A DNA stretch of 64,000 bases from Yoonia maritima (GTDB taxonomy: Bacteria; Pseudomonadota; Alphaproteobacteria; Rhodobacterales; Rhodobacteraceae), in NCBI RefSeq assembly GCF_003003285.1, contig NZ_PVTP01000006.1, positions 62,001-126,000 on the forward strand. Reading direction: 5' to 3'. The notes beneath the pieces are model-generated. The model had not been told where the DNA came from. It made no database searches and was given only the letters and a program-made list of their open reading frames with translations. Both the position numbers and the translations under genes were made by a program. Each line of letters begins with the position of its first letter. Positions within the stretch are counted from its first letter, which is position 1. Of this stretch, positions 8,817 to 18,101 are shown piece after piece.

Positions 8817-9494
8817 ATGTTCGAACGATACGCAATTTTCTATACCCCTCCCCCCGGCGAATTCGCCGATTTCTGCGCATCTTGGCTGGGCTGGGATAAT
8901 CGGATTGGTCGTAAAATCGCGCATCCTCAAATCGGTGATCTCGAAGTCGCTAAGTTGACGCAAACACCCCGAAAATACGGCATTCACGCTACCTTGAAAG
9001 CCCCTTTTCGATTGATCAAGGGGGCATCGCAGAGCCACTTGGAGGCGGCAATCGTACAAATGGCTGAAACCATCCCTGCATTCCGTCTGGATGGGCTGTC
9101 TCTCAAACATCATCGCGGGTTTATGGCACTTCGTCCGCGCGGCAATATCAACACGCTGAATAGTGTTGCCCAACATATCGTCGAAACACTTGATCACTTC
9201 CGCGCTCCGGCTGCCGCTTCCGAATTGGCGCGCCGTAGACAAGCCAACCTGTCTGAACGGCAAGATAAAAACCTGATAACTTGGGGCTACCCCTACGTTG
9301 ATGAAGACTTTCATTTTCATCTGACCCTGTCCGGACGCATTGACCCTGGCCTTGGTGCTGACGTAACCGATGCATTGGCGCCGCATCTTTTGCCGCTGGT
9401 GCCTCGTCCGTTTCCAATCGATCAGATTACCCTGATGGGAGAGGACACCGAAGGGATGTTCCATGAAATTCATCGTTATGACCTCACCGGATAA
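8817..9494 (+). CDS. DUF1045 phosphonate-metabolism protein, 2H phosphoesterase-like
   Basis: A 225-residue protein of the DUF1045 family found in phosphonate clusters. It carries two HxTx motifs, HATL at residues 57-60 and HLTL at 168-171, the hallmark of 2H phosphoesterases, which cleave cyclic phosphodiesters. The C-P lyase product is phosphoribosyl 1,2-cyclic phosphate, normally opened by PhnP, and no phnP is visible in this window; DUF1045 may fill that step (inference). The ATG at 8817 begins MFERYAIFYTPP, the usual N-terminus. Its last 19 bases overlap the 3' end of the convergent phnN, and it diverges from phnM. Confidence 0.9.
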   Translation: MFERYAIFYTPPPGEFADFCASWLGWDNRIGRKIAHPQIGDLEVAKLTQTPRKYGIHATLKAPFRLIKGASQSHLEAAIVQMAETIPAFRLDGLSLKHHRGFMALRPRGNINTLNSVAQHIVETLDHFRAPAAASELARRRQANLSERQDKNLITWGYPYVDEDFHFHLTLSGRIDPGLGADVTDALAPHLLPLVPRPFPIDQITLMGEDTEGMFHEIHRYDLTG

Positions 9495-10018
9495 AGCAGG
9501 CGAAGTATAGCCTGCACAGTTTCATCCAATGCCCCACTATTATCGATGACATGGGCCATCACGCCTTCTGGCAACGCATAGCGCGCCCGATCAAGACGCT
9601 GTTCAACTTGTTCCTTAGTTTCACGACCACGCGCAGTTAGCCGATGCGCAAGCACCTCGCGTGTGGCACTTAGCGATATTATCTCACATCGCTCAAATCT
9701 ATCCTGCGCGGCGACAAGCTGTGCACGCGACAGGTTCGCAACGACATCGCACCCAGTAGCAAGAGTTTGATCGACGCCAATAGGGATAGCGTACTGCAGG
9801 CCATGTGCTGGCCAAGACAACGCAAACTCACCCGCTGACCGCATCTGTGCAAAACGGTCTTCAGTGACACCATCGAAATCTTCGCCGACAGCGGCACTTG
9901 GTCGCGTGATAGTACGCCGGGCAAGCACCAGGCGCGGCTCTGCCTGTGCCATCGCAGACATGACGCTGTCTTTGCCCACACCCGATGGACCAACAACAGC
10001 AATAAACCGACCCGTCAT
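9476..10018 (-). CDS. phnN: ribose 1,5-bisphosphokinase PhnN
   Basis: A 180-residue guanylate-kinase-like enzyme that phosphorylates ribose 1,5-bisphosphate to PRPP, the last step of C-P lyase catabolism. The P-loop GPSGVGKD is at residues 10-17. Length and N-terminus ([13 protein letters not shown]) are typical. Its start overlaps the phnL stop by 4 bp (ATGA), showing translational coupling. It is the last gene of the phnGHIJKLN operon. Confidence 0.93.
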   Translation of the reverse strand: MTGRFIAVVGPSGVGKDSVMSAMAQAEPRLVLARRTITRPSAAVGEDFDGVTEDRFAQMRSAGEFALSWPAHGLQYAIPIGVDQTLATGCDVVANLSRAQLVAAQDRFERCEIISLSATREVLAHRLTARGRETKEQVEQRLDRARYALPEGVMAHVIDNSGALDETVQAILRLLYPVRS

Positions 10019-10698
10019 ATGGCTGTCCGCGGCGTGAAACCTGTCACATCGATTTCGCGGTCACAGACACGGTCCCGCGCGGCTTCATCATGGAAAATAC
10101 CAACAATCGACGCGCCGCGCGCCTTAGCCTCTTCGATCATCGACATGACAACCTCACGGTTCACACCGTCTAGGCTCGCGGTCGGTTCATCCAACAAAAG
10201 CGCGGGATAGTTATAGGCAAACCCACGAGCAATATTCACGCGCTGCTGTTCTCCCCCTGAAAACGTCGTTGGGCTTAGGCTCCATAGCCGCTCGGGAATA
10301 TTCAGGTTATCCAACAATACTTCCGCCCGCGCAATTGCAGCCGAACGGCCTGTCCCTGTTGCCAACAATGGTTCCGCGACCACCTCGACCGTTGGCACAC
10401 GCGGCACAACTCGCAAGAACTGACTCACATAGCCCAGCGTATAGCGGCGCAACGCAAGTATGTCGCGCGGCGCAGCAGCAGCGACGTCCAAGTCACCGAC
10501 CATAATCCGCCCGCTCGCAGTCAAATAATTCCCGTAAATCATCCGCATCAAGGTTGATTTTCCAGAACCCGATTGCCCGACAAGCGCCACACATTCACCG
10601 GCCTGCACCTGCAATGACGCGCCCACCATAACGGGAATCGTCGCGACACCTTGGTTATGAAGCGTAAATGACTTTGATACGTTATCGACAGTGATCAT
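10015..10698 (-). CDS. phnL: C-P lyase ABC-type subunit PhnL
   Basis: A 227-residue ABC ATPase with Walker A GQSGSGKS at residues 41-48 and signature FSGGEQQR. PhnL works with PhnGHI to attach methylphosphonate to ATP and belongs to the C-P lyase core machinery rather than to a transporter. The ATG at 10698 gives the standard start [11 protein letters not shown]. The 35-bp gap to phnK contains a copy of the recurring motif GAGTATTTT (minus strand, 10720-10728). Confidence 0.95.
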   Translation of the reverse strand: MITVDNVSKSFTLHNQGVATIPVMVGASLQVQAGECVALVGQSGSGKSTLMRMIYGNYLTASGRIMVGDLDVAAAAPRDILALRRYTLGYVSQFLRVVPRVPTVEVVAEPLLATGTGRSAAIARAEVLLDNLNIPERLWSLSPTTFSGGEQQRVNIARGFAYNYPALLLDEPTASLDGVNREVVMSMIEEAKARGASIVGIFHDEAARDRVCDREIDVTGFTPRTAI

Positions 10699-10733
10699 CG
10701 TCCTATCCTCGCTTTGTTCAAAATACTCAAAAC

Positions 10734-11504
10734 TCAAACCTGTAACACAGAGGACACCAGCAACTGGGTATAGCCATGCTGCGGATCATCCAGCACCTGA
10801 TCGGTCAGACCGGTTTCAACAACATGCCCATCCTTCATGACCATCAGTCGATCCGCCAAAAGCCGCACAACAGCCAAGTCATGTGTGACAATAATCGCGC
10901 TTAGGTTCATTTCACGGACAAGCCCCCGCAGCAGGTCCAGAAGCCGCGCTTGGACGCTGACGTCTAACCCTCCTGTTGGTTCATCCATGAACACCAGCCG
11001 CGGGCCTGTCACCAAGTTTCGCGCGATCTGCAAGCGCTGTTGCATCCCCCCCGAAAAAGCACTGGGGCGGTCGTCTACGCGGTCGGCGTTAATCTCAACT
11101 CGGCTAAGCCAATCTGTCGCCTGATCACGAATTTCGCCGTAGTGACGTGCGCCGACAGCCATGAGCCGTTCACCTACATTGCCGCCTGCGCTAACGTTCA
11201 TGCGCAGCCCGTCACGCGCATGTTGATGCACAAAAGCCCAGTCAGTGCGAGACAACATCCGGCGTTCAGGTTCCGACATCGTAATCGTGTCACGCATACC
11301 TTCGATGCGCGTATCAAAGTTAACGGCACCAGTATCAGGCCCAAGATGACCCGCGAGACAATTAAGAAGCGTTGACTTTCCTGACCCGCTTTCTCCGACA
11401 ATCCCCATGACTTCTCCGGGGTACAGATCAAACGAAACGTCTTTGCAGCCAATGCGGTTGCCATAGAATTTTGACACGCCAGTTACATTTAACAACGGGT
11501 TCAT
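10734..11504 (-). CDS. phnK: C-P lyase ABC-type subunit PhnK
   Basis: A 256-residue ABC-family protein that docks on the PhnGHIJ core. Walker A is GESGSGKS (37-44), signature FSGGMQQR, and Walker B ends in FMDEP. The ATG at 11504 overlaps the end of phnJ by 4 bp. The product is cytoplasmic. Confidence 0.95.
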   Translation of the reverse strand: MNPLLNVTGVSKFYGNRIGCKDVSFDLYPGEVMGIVGESGSGKSTLLNCLAGHLGPDTGAVNFDTRIEGMRDTITMSEPERRMLSRTDWAFVHQHARDGLRMNVSAGGNVGERLMAVGARHYGEIRDQATDWLSRVEINADRVDDRPSAFSGGMQQRLQIARNLVTGPRLVFMDEPTGGLDVSVQARLLDLLRGLVREMNLSAIIVTHDLAVVRLLADRLMVMKDGHVVETGLTDQVLDDPQHGYTQLLVSSVLQV

Positions 11505-12370
11505 GCGACATCCTCCTGATAGGGGACACCCTGTGCACCAATGCAACCTGCTTTGCGGCGGCCCGCGCAATAATCTGTGTCAGAACACATAAACATGCGC
11601 CCGCCTGCGTCATCGACGATCAACTCGTCCAGATAGCTGTCTTCGGCGCCGCACAAGTCGCAAGCGTGGTCAGCTTTGCTTGCCTCAAAGGGATAGTCGT
11701 CGAAATCGAGGCTGACGACATCCGTATAGGGTGGCACCGCGTAAATCCGTTGTTCCCGGCCCGCACCAAACAGCTGGATACCCGCCATGTTCAGTTTCGG
11801 GTTATCAAATTTGGGAATTGGAGATGGGTCCATCACATAGCGCCCTTCGACCTTCACCGGATAGGCATAGGCCGTCGCAATCGCGCCATGCTGGGAAATA
11901 TCTTCGTATAGCTTCACGTGCATTAGCCCGTATTCCTCAAGACTGTGCATCTTGCGTGTCTCAACTTCTGAAGGCTCCAAAAACCGCAAAGGTTCGGGGA
12001 TCGGTACTTGATAAACAAGAATTTGATCGCTCCGCAGATCCTGTTCAGGAATGCGGTGCCGTGTCTGGATCACGCTGGCGTCGACCGTTGCTTCGGTTAC
12101 AGCCACGCCTGCTGTCTTTTCAAAAAAACGACGGATCGACACCGCGTTTGTCGTATCATCCGCGCCTTGGTCGATGACCTTAAACGTATCGTCCGGTGTC
12201 AGTACCGCCGCTGAAACCTGTACACCACCCGTCCCCCAGCCATAAGGCATCGGCATTTCACGGCTCGCAAAAGGCACCTGATACCCCGGTATCGCAAGCC
12301 CCTTAAGGATCGCACGACGGATCATCCGCTTGGTTTGTTCATCGAGATAAGCGAAATTATAGTCAGTCAT
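11501..12370 (-). CDS. phnJ: carbon-phosphorus lyase PhnJ (radical SAM)
   Basis: The enzyme that breaks the C-P bond of ribose 1-methylphosphonate 5-phosphate, releasing methane from methylphosphonate. The 289-residue protein holds Cys237, Cys240, Cys262 and Cys268 in the CxxC-x21-C-x5-C arrangement known from E. coli PhnJ, which ligates the [4Fe-4S] cluster and supplies the thiyl-radical Cys. Gly29 in AIPGYQVPF corresponds to the glycyl-radical residue. It overlaps both phnI and phnK by 4 bp. Confidence 0.97.
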   Translation of the reverse strand: MTDYNFAYLDEQTKRMIRRAILKGLAIPGYQVPFASREMPMPYGWGTGGVQVSAAVLTPDDTFKVIDQGADDTTNAVSIRRFFEKTAGVAVTEATVDASVIQTRHRIPEQDLRSDQILVYQVPIPEPLRFLEPSEVETRKMHSLEEYGLMHVKLYEDISQHGAIATAYAYPVKVEGRYVMDPSPIPKFDNPKLNMAGIQLFGAGREQRIYAVPPYTDVVSLDFDDYPFEASKADHACDLCGAEDSYLDELIVDDAGGRMFMCSDTDYCAGRRKAGCIGAQGVPYQEDVA

Positions 12371-13449
12371 TCTACGGCCTCCTGTTCGCCCATCGCTGCC
12401 CGACGTAGCTTGCGGATCAGTTCCAATTCAGATTGAAAATCAACGTAATGCGGCAGTTTGATGTGTTCGAGGAACCCCGTCGCTTGGATATTATCGGCGT
12501 GGTATAATACGAATTCTTCGTCCTGCGCGGGCGCACCGACATTATCTTCGCCCAGTTCTTTCCAGCGCAACGCACGGTCAACCAACGCCATGGAAATCGC
12601 TTTGCGTTCGGTCATGCCAAACACCAAACCATATCCGCGCGTGAACTGTGGAGGTTCTGTTTTGGAGCCTTTAAATTGGTTTACCGTTTCGCATTCTGTT
12701 AGGGTGATTTCACCAATGTCGATGGCAAAACCTAGTTCGGGAATATCCATTTCAACAGACACGGCACCGATCCTCAGCTCTGCGACAAAGGCGTGATTGC
12801 GGGCGTATCCACGCTGTGTGGAATAGGCCATGCCAAGGATGAACCCCTCATCGCCACGCGTCAGCGCTTGCAAACGAAGCGAACGCGTCGCGGGGAGTTC
12901 AAGCGGAGAGCGCGTTAAATCAGGCGGTGTCTCTGGCCCCTCGGGTTCGGTTTGGATCAGATTTTCGCGATCCAAGAACGACATGATGTGCGGGGTATCA
13001 GCTTGCGCGATTTCCGCGCTTGGCGCTTGTGGAACTTCCCCGTCTGCGGCCAATTTGAAATCCAGCAAACGATGTGTGTAATCAAATGTCGGCCCAAGCA
13101 CCTGCCCACCAGGTGCATCTTTAAACGTCGCCGACACACGTCGATCACAGATCATTTGCTCCGTATCAACAGGGTTAGACCCACCAAATCGCGGCAATGT
13201 CGTACGATAAGCACGGATTAAAAAGATCGCCTCGATCAAATCACCGCGCGATTGCTTTATCGCAAGCGCAGCCAAATCGGGATCATAGAGAGACCCTTCA
13301 GCCATGACCCGGTTTACCGCCAGCGCAAGCTGTTCGCGAATTTGCGAAACCGACAATTCAGCAATCGATGTGTCGCCGCGCCGTTCTTCGGCCAACCACG
13401 CATGGGCGTTATCGATCGCCTTTTCGCCGCCCTTTACTGCAACATACAT
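12367..13449 (-). CDS. phnI: C-P lyase core subunit PhnI
   Basis: A 360-residue core subunit with the nucleosidase role, forming ribose 1-phosphonate triphosphate with PhnG, PhnH and PhnL. The N-terminus MYVAVKGGEKAIDNAH is characteristic. Length is close to E. coli PhnI (354). It overlaps phnH by one codon position (ATGA) and phnJ by 4 bp. Confidence 0.96.
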   Translation of the reverse strand: MYVAVKGGEKAIDNAHAWLAEERRGDTSIAELSVSQIREQLALAVNRVMAEGSLYDPDLAALAIKQSRGDLIEAIFLIRAYRTTLPRFGGSNPVDTEQMICDRRVSATFKDAPGGQVLGPTFDYTHRLLDFKLAADGEVPQAPSAEIAQADTPHIMSFLDRENLIQTEPEGPETPPDLTRSPLELPATRSLRLQALTRGDEGFILGMAYSTQRGYARNHAFVAELRIGAVSVEMDIPELGFAIDIGEITLTECETVNQFKGSKTEPPQFTRGYGLVFGMTERKAISMALVDRALRWKELGEDNVGAPAQDEEFVLYHADNIQATGFLEHIKLPHYVDFQSELELIRKLRRAAMGEQEAVE

Positions 13450-14024
13450 CAGGACACCTTTATCGCGTTAACTTTGGTCGTACGTGGCAGCGCAGCAAGA
13501 CGATTTTGACACGTGAAAACAAAATCAAGCCCAAGCGGAAACAGCGCCGTATTTTGTTGGAACGCCGCCGTTTCAGGCAACGAAAGCGTTGCTTTGCCCT
13601 TGATCCCCGGACCTCGTAGTTCAGCCCCTTCGGGATTTAACGAAGCGACTTCGACGATCAATGTCGCGGACCTGTCGGGGTATTCTGATGTTCCAATAGC
13701 AAAGTCAGTAATCGGCAAATCGCCCCAAGAACCAACCGCAAAACTCGCCTTTGCGGCATCAACCAATGGCGCGCCAGTGTGAAAGGTAATCCACGCCCTT
13801 ACGTCATCTGTGTCAAACTCAGCGGTCAGGAAAACAGGTGTATCCGGATCACATAGCGTGAGCAAAACCACACCAGCAGCCACGGACAACGGCGCAGGCG
13901 GGGTCGCGCCCACGGCATCATTGATGATACCCGGTTGCGCAACTGCAGTCATAATCTGCCGAAACGCACGTGCGGAATCGAGCGGCGCGTTGACAAAACC
14001 ACCCATTAAAGTCGTTGTTTGCAT
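13449..14024 (-). CDS. phnH: C-P lyase core subunit PhnH
   Basis: A 191-residue subunit of the PhnGHIJ complex, structurally related to PLP-dependent transferases but without the cofactor. The N-terminus has FVNAPLDSARAFRQIM, typical of the family. It sits between phnG and phnI with overlapping ends. Confidence 0.93.
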   Translation of the reverse strand: MQTTTLMGGFVNAPLDSARAFRQIMTAVAQPGIINDAVGATPPAPLSVAAGVVLLTLCDPDTPVFLTAEFDTDDVRAWITFHTGAPLVDAAKASFAVGSWGDLPITDFAIGTSEYPDRSATLIVEVASLNPEGAELRGPGIKGKATLSLPETAAFQQNTALFPLGLDFVFTCQNRLAALPRTTKVNAIKVS

Positions 14025-14479
14025 TAATCCTCGCCCCTGACCATCGTGAAAAAATCGACCTTGGTTGCAGCGGCTTTTGCCGCGCGACTGGCCTGTGATG
14101 AACGACGAATTTCGGCAAGCGGATCAATCACCGTCGCTTGGACAACAGCAGCATCTTTCGTCTGCATCAGCGCATCAACTAATGCTGCGATCCGTGCCTG
14201 TTCTTTGTCACGCCCCTGGACATAAGCATGACCAACAACGCCGCTGGCCAATTTAACGGAACAACGCGTCACGGTCATTTCGCCTAAGTTAAAAGCTGCG
14301 CCAACCGCACCCGCCCGCCCGCGCACCATTACGCCACCGATCTCTGGCGCGCGCAGATAACTAAAGTCAGGCGCGATACCTAACGCACCCCAGACTTGCG
14401 TCAACGTGCTAGTGTCGGACTTAGCCAACAGGCTCATCCATGCTTTTCGCGCCGCGTTTCGATCGTTCATTTCTTCCAT
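14024..14479 (-). CDS. phnG: C-P lyase core subunit PhnG
   Basis: The first gene of the C-P lyase operon, 151 residues. PhnG is a core subunit of PhnGHIJ. The stretch GEMTVTRCSVKLASGVVGHAY... shows the family fold. I use the ATG at 14479, which has AAGG seven bases upstream; a second ATG at 14470 (MNDRNAARKAWM) with GGAAGAA just before it is also possible. The promoter region to phnF carries an inverted repeat that is probably the PhnF operator. Confidence 0.93.
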   Translation of the reverse strand: MEEMNDRNAARKAWMSLLAKSDTSTLTQVWGALGIAPDFSYLRAPEIGGVMVRGRAGAVGAAFNLGEMTVTRCSVKLASGVVGHAYVQGRDKEQARIAALVDALMQTKDAAVVQATVIDPLAEIRRSSQASRAAKAAATKVDFFTMVRGED

Positions 14480-14525
14480 CTAGACACCTTGCCTGTTTGT
14501 CTAAATTAATATACAACTAGACAAA
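14480..14525. promoter_or_regulatory. candidate PhnF operator between phnG and phnF
   Basis: TTTGTCTA (14496-14503) and TAGACAAA (14518-14525) form a perfect 8-bp inverted repeat spaced by 14 bases. CTAGACA also occurs twice in direct orientation (14480-14486 and 14517-14523), the first next to the phnG start. A GntR/HutC repressor gene lies immediately to the right, so autoregulated repression of both divergent transcripts is likely (inference). Confidence 0.6.
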
Positions 14526-14584
14526 TATTAGGCCGAGTCGCTTGCGGCTGGCAATCCCTGATGATGTGAAACTTTCGTGACACC

Positions 14585-15295
14585 ATGGCCCGTACTGCAA
14601 TCTGGACTTCGATCAGCACCACGCTGACCACTGATATTGCCGAAGGTCGTTACGGCCCCGGTGACAAACTTCCGACCGAAGCTACGCTTTCCGCCCGGTT
14701 TGGAGTGAACAGGCACACAGTTCGGCGCGCTTTGGCCGCGATGGCAGATGACGGTCTTGTGCATGCCCGGCGTGGCGCAGGCGTTTTTGTTGCGCAAACG
14801 CCAACGGATTATCCCATTGGTCGCCGGGTCCGGTTTCACCAGAACCTGACCGCCGCCGGGCGCGCGCCGGCCAAAGAAATCCTGTCCTTAGAAACACGTA
14901 CCGCAGATGAACGCGAGGCAGAAGCGCTCGACATTGCGATCGGTGCTTCTGTGCATGTCTACGACGGGCTGTCGCTCGCTGATGGGCAGGCTATTGCGCT
15001 ATTTCGCAGCGTCTTTCCGGCAGAGCGCTTTCCCAACATTTTGCGAGACGTAGACGAAACCAAATCAGTCACAGCCGCACTCTTACGGCACGGCGTCACG
15101 GATTATACGCGCGCTTCTACTAGGATGACGGCGAAGCTCGCCAATCCGACGCAGGCGTTGCACCTACGGATTACTGAGGGTGCGCCTATACTACGGTCAG
15201 TCGGTATCAACGTCGATCTTGATGGGGCACCCATTGAATTCGGCCATACTTGGTTCGCAGGAGACCGCGTCACGTTGACCGTTAACAACTCGTAA
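14585..15295 (+). CDS. phnF: phosphonate-operon transcriptional regulator PhnF (GntR/HutC family)
   Basis: A 236-residue repressor with an N-terminal GntR winged helix (LPTEATLSARFGVNRHTVRRAL, about residues 28-52) and a C-terminal UTRA ligand-binding domain starting near residue 80. It is divergent from phnG and presumably binds the inverted repeat in between, releasing when phosphonate or phosphate signals change. The start ATG at 14585 lacks a strong Shine-Dalgarno, which would keep repressor levels low. Confidence 0.92.
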   Translation: MARTAIWTSISTTLTTDIAEGRYGPGDKLPTEATLSARFGVNRHTVRRALAAMADDGLVHARRGAGVFVAQTPTDYPIGRRVRFHQNLTAAGRAPAKEILSLETRTADEREAEALDIAIGASVHVYDGLSLADGQAIALFRSVFPAERFPNILRDVDETKSVTAALLRHGVTDYTRASTRMTAKLANPTQALHLRITEGAPILRSVGINVDLDGAPIEFGHTWFAGDRVTLTVNNS

Positions 15296-15365
15296 CTCAA
15301 AATGTCATACGCACGATACATCGATACGCGATAACACCTGAAACAACCTTCAGGCGAGCAAATCG

Positions 15366-16556
15366 ATGACACCCCCGATTGCATTTCTTTCGTTGAACGG
15401 CGCACAAATATTACGCGACGGACAAATCACGACAGGCAACATAACTGTACGCGAAGGATTTATGCGCGACGATAGTAGGCCGGGGGGGCCAAGCATAAAC
15501 CTTGCTGGGTATTACGTATTGCCAGGGATCATTGACCTACACGGTGACGCATTTGAACACCACCTTGCTCCGCGCCCAACCGCGCCGTTTCCCATCAAAT
15601 TTGGGCTAGCAGGCACAGACAGAGACGCCGCAGCAAATGGGATAACGACTGCTTGGATGGCGCAAAGCTGGTCTTGGGAAGGTGGCGGTCGCGGGCCAGA
15701 CTTTGCAGAAAGACTCATGCAAGCCCATGCCGACTATCGTAGCAGTATGTTGACAGACCTGCGGATACAAATCCGATGTGAAACACATACTGTCGATACC
15801 CAAGATAGGTTAATTGACGCTATAGAAACCTATGGCATCGACTACGTCGTGTTCAACAACCACCTTGATGAGGCGGTCGAGATTGCAAAGGCGCAACCTG
15901 ACCGAATTGCCGCGTGGGCGTCACGCGCAGGGCGAACAACAGCAGAGCATATGGCACTTGTCGAAGCAACTCGGGACCAAAGCACGCAAGTCCCACGGTA
16001 TTTGTGCAATCTTGCCGCAGCTTTTGACCGGCTCGCAGTACGATATGGTAGCCATGACGACCCGGATGGGCGCACACGCGAATATTACTCAATGATTGGC
16101 GCGAAAATATGTGAATTCCCCACGCAGCGAAGCGCGGCAGCGCTCGCAAAAACATGGGCTGATCCGGTGATCATGGGCGCGCCAAACGTTGTGCGCGGCG
16201 GATCACAATCGGGCAATATCGCTGCCGTGTCTTTGATCCGCGAAGGACTGTGCGATGCACTTGTGTCCGACTACCATTACCCCACATTGGCGCAGGCTGC
16301 ATTTTCCCTAGCCGATGCCGAAGTCATGGATTTCGCCCGTGCTTGGGGAATGATCTCAAGCCGCCCTGCACGGATAATGGGATTAGGCGACCGCGGCATC
16401 ATCGACGAAGGCAAACGCGCCGACCTAACCATCATCAACGCAAGCACCCGCCAAGTCGAAGGCACCATGGCAGCAGGCCGCTGGTCATATCTCGCCGGAG
16501 GTCTTGCCCATCGGTTAACCCAAGCAGCGCCAAAACTGAGGATCGCAGCAGAGTAA
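15366..16556 (+). CDS. PhnM paralog, amidohydrolase of phosphonate metabolism
   Basis: A 396-residue amidohydrolase related to PhnM but clearly diverged from the copy at 7637. The metal motif is LHGDAFEHH (His59, Asp61), SHDD is kept, and MGAPNVVRGGSQSGN replaces the canonical GGSHSGN. It follows phnF by 70 bp on the same strand; the gap holds a small hairpin (CCTGAA at 15337-15342, TTCAGG at 15349-15354). It may act on the same triphosphate intermediate or on a different C-P lyase product; sequence alone does not decide. A start at 15366 gives a hydrophobic N-terminus usual for the family. Confidence 0.85.
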   Translation: MTPPIAFLSLNGAQILRDGQITTGNITVREGFMRDDSRPGGPSINLAGYYVLPGIIDLHGDAFEHHLAPRPTAPFPIKFGLAGTDRDAAANGITTAWMAQSWSWEGGGRGPDFAERLMQAHADYRSSMLTDLRIQIRCETHTVDTQDRLIDAIETYGIDYVVFNNHLDEAVEIAKAQPDRIAAWASRAGRTTAEHMALVEATRDQSTQVPRYLCNLAAAFDRLAVRYGSHDDPDGRTREYYSMIGAKICEFPTQRSAAALAKTWADPVIMGAPNVVRGGSQSGNIAAVSLIREGLCDALVSDYHYPTLAQAAFSLADAEVMDFARAWGMISSRPARIMGLGDRGIIDEGKRADLTIINASTRQVEGTMAAGRWSYLAGGLAHRLTQAAPKLRIAAE

Positions 16557-16812
16557 CTAGATTTTGAACACTAGGTCGCTCTGTTCTTTGCCTCGCAAGC
16601 CAACAAAATCAGTGAGGCAACCAAACGAGATGTCTGCAATTCTTAGCGAAAGTATAAGCCGCCTTTCGTAATGTATGTAGTGTTCTCAGCTGCTGAGGTT
16701 TAATAAAGGTAAACATCATCCTTCACGCAGAAAACGCTGCAGAGGTTTATTAACGACGGAAATACCTGCGTTGACCGTTAGATGTAAAACCAAACCGAAG
16801 ATGGAATCCGTA
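16557..16812. other. intergenic region before the cytochrome b561 gene
   Basis: About 250 bases without a convincing gene, RNA or terminator. GTTTAATAAAG and GTTTATTAA near 16700 and 16746 form an imperfect inverted pair. The cytochrome gene promoter should lie here. Confidence 0.3.
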
Positions 16813-17352
16813 ATGACCACGCTATCAGACACTCCGAAACGTTACGGCCTCGTAAGTCGCGCACTCCATTGGGGCATGGCTGCTTTGTTTGCTGTCCAGT
16901 TCTTGTCGGCGGCAGCGCATTGGGCCCTCCCGCGCGAGAACGCGTTACGTGAGGCTCTTTGGAGTTACCATGCGACGCTGGGAACAACCCTATTAATCCT
17001 AGTCATTTTACGCGGCATTTGGGGATTGATAAATATTTCGCGGCGTCCATCCCACAGCGGAACGATGGGTCAAGCGGCCAAAGTTGGCCATATCGCTTTA
17101 TACCTGCTAATGGCAGTCGTTCCGTCGTTAAAACTGCTGGCATACGCAGGTGGTACACGCGGATTTACTTATCTGGGCATCGAAATTTTGTCTGCACGCA
17201 TCACAGAGATTAGCTGGATGCAGGCCCTCGGCGGGTGGCACGGTGAATTAGGCTGGGTTCTCGCGTTTTTGGTTGTCGGGCATATTGCTATGGCATGCAT
17301 CTGGCACCGAATTATCCTGCGTGATGATACCCTCAAACGTATGGTCGGGTAA
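16813..17352 (+). CDS. cytochrome b561 family protein
   Basis: A 179-residue four-helix membrane cytochrome b of the bacterial b561/YceJ type. Conserved His ligands are placed as expected (ALHWGMAALF, SYHATLGTTLL, VGHIALYLLM, GHIAMACIWH), for two b hemes. In E. coli CybB this family oxidises superoxide; other members pass electrons from quinol. I use the ATG at 16813, which has GGAA upstream; an in-frame ATG sits at 16801. It lies inside the phosphonate region but has no known role there. Confidence 0.88.
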   Translation: MTTLSDTPKRYGLVSRALHWGMAALFAVQFLSAAAHWALPRENALREALWSYHATLGTTLLILVILRGIWGLINISRRPSHSGTMGQAAKVGHIALYLLMAVVPSLKLLAYAGGTRGFTYLGIEILSARITEISWMQALGGWHGELGWVLAFLVVGHIAMACIWHRIILRDDTLKRMVG

Positions 17353-17485
17353 AATCGACGCCCGGCCTTCCGAGGTTTTTATTCTATGGCTACAGGACCT
17401 GCATTGTCAATATCTGTGCTTGGAGCGTCCAATTGGAATACGGGTCACGGCTTCGCGATCGATTGCGATACAGACGCCATTTCCA

Positions 17486-18100
17486 CTAAGCGTATTTTTC
17501 GAGAAACGCTTCAGCTGTCATTTCGCGAAAGTCACATAGTGCGGCCCGCAATCTATCGTGCGACCAGTCCCACCATGCGAGCGTCATCATACGCTCGGCG
17601 ACATCGTCGGTAAAACGCGCGCGCAGGGGCGCCGCCGGTATCCCTGCGACAATCATATAGGGCGGCACATCTTTGGTTACGATAGCCCCACCAGCAACAA
17701 CACAACCATGCCCGAGCGTTACGTCCGGCCGAATTTGTGCACCGTGCCCGATCCAAGTGTCATGCCCGATCACAGCACGCCGCGACCGGCGATGCGCGAA
17801 CCAATCTTCGTCGTCGGTCGCGTCATCGAAATAGTCCGCCGACCGATAGTGAAAATGATGCAAGCTCGCCTTATCCATCGGGTGATCCGTCGCACCGATC
17901 CGTACATAGCTAGCAATGTTCGCGAACTTGCCTATCTGCGCATTCGCGATATCGGCAAAACGGTCGCAATAGGAATAATCACCCAAATGAGAATGCGTCA
18001 AACGCGTACCGCGCCCAACCTCGGAATAGCGGCCAAAAGTCGTATCCGTGATTTCACAATCAGGATGTACAAAGGGGGCGTCCGCAGTAAGTCGCGCCAT
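17486..18100 (-). CDS. phosphonate-metabolism acyltransferase (hexapeptide-repeat family)
   Basis: A 204-residue left-handed beta-helix acetyltransferase, similar to the transferases regularly encoded in phosphonate clusters. Hexapeptide repeats are visible at the N-terminus and again at VIGHDTWIGHGAQI, with a C-terminal GCVVAGGAIVTKDVPPYMIVAG motif typical of xenobiotic/chloramphenicol acetyltransferases. It likely acetylates an aminophosphonate or intermediate (inference). It is the last gene of a leftward operon behind phnC, phnD, two phnE and a dehydrogenase gene; the gap to the dehydrogenase is one base. Confidence 0.88.
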   Translation of the reverse strand: MARLTADAPFVHPDCEITDTTFGRYSEVGRGTRLTHSHLGDYSYCDRFADIANAQIGKFANIASYVRIGATDHPMDKASLHHFHYRSADYFDDATDDEDWFAHRRSRRAVIGHDTWIGHGAQIRPDVTLGHGCVVAGGAIVTKDVPPYMIVAGIPAAPLRARFTDDVAERMMTLAWWDWSHDRLRAALCDFREMTAEAFLEKYA

Positions 18101-18101
18101 A

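Noticed and set aside
15337-15354. Small hairpin before the second phnM as an attenuator
   Set aside because: A 6-bp stem without T run, just 12 bp before the start codon. It could affect translation, but there is too little to support a regulatory feature.
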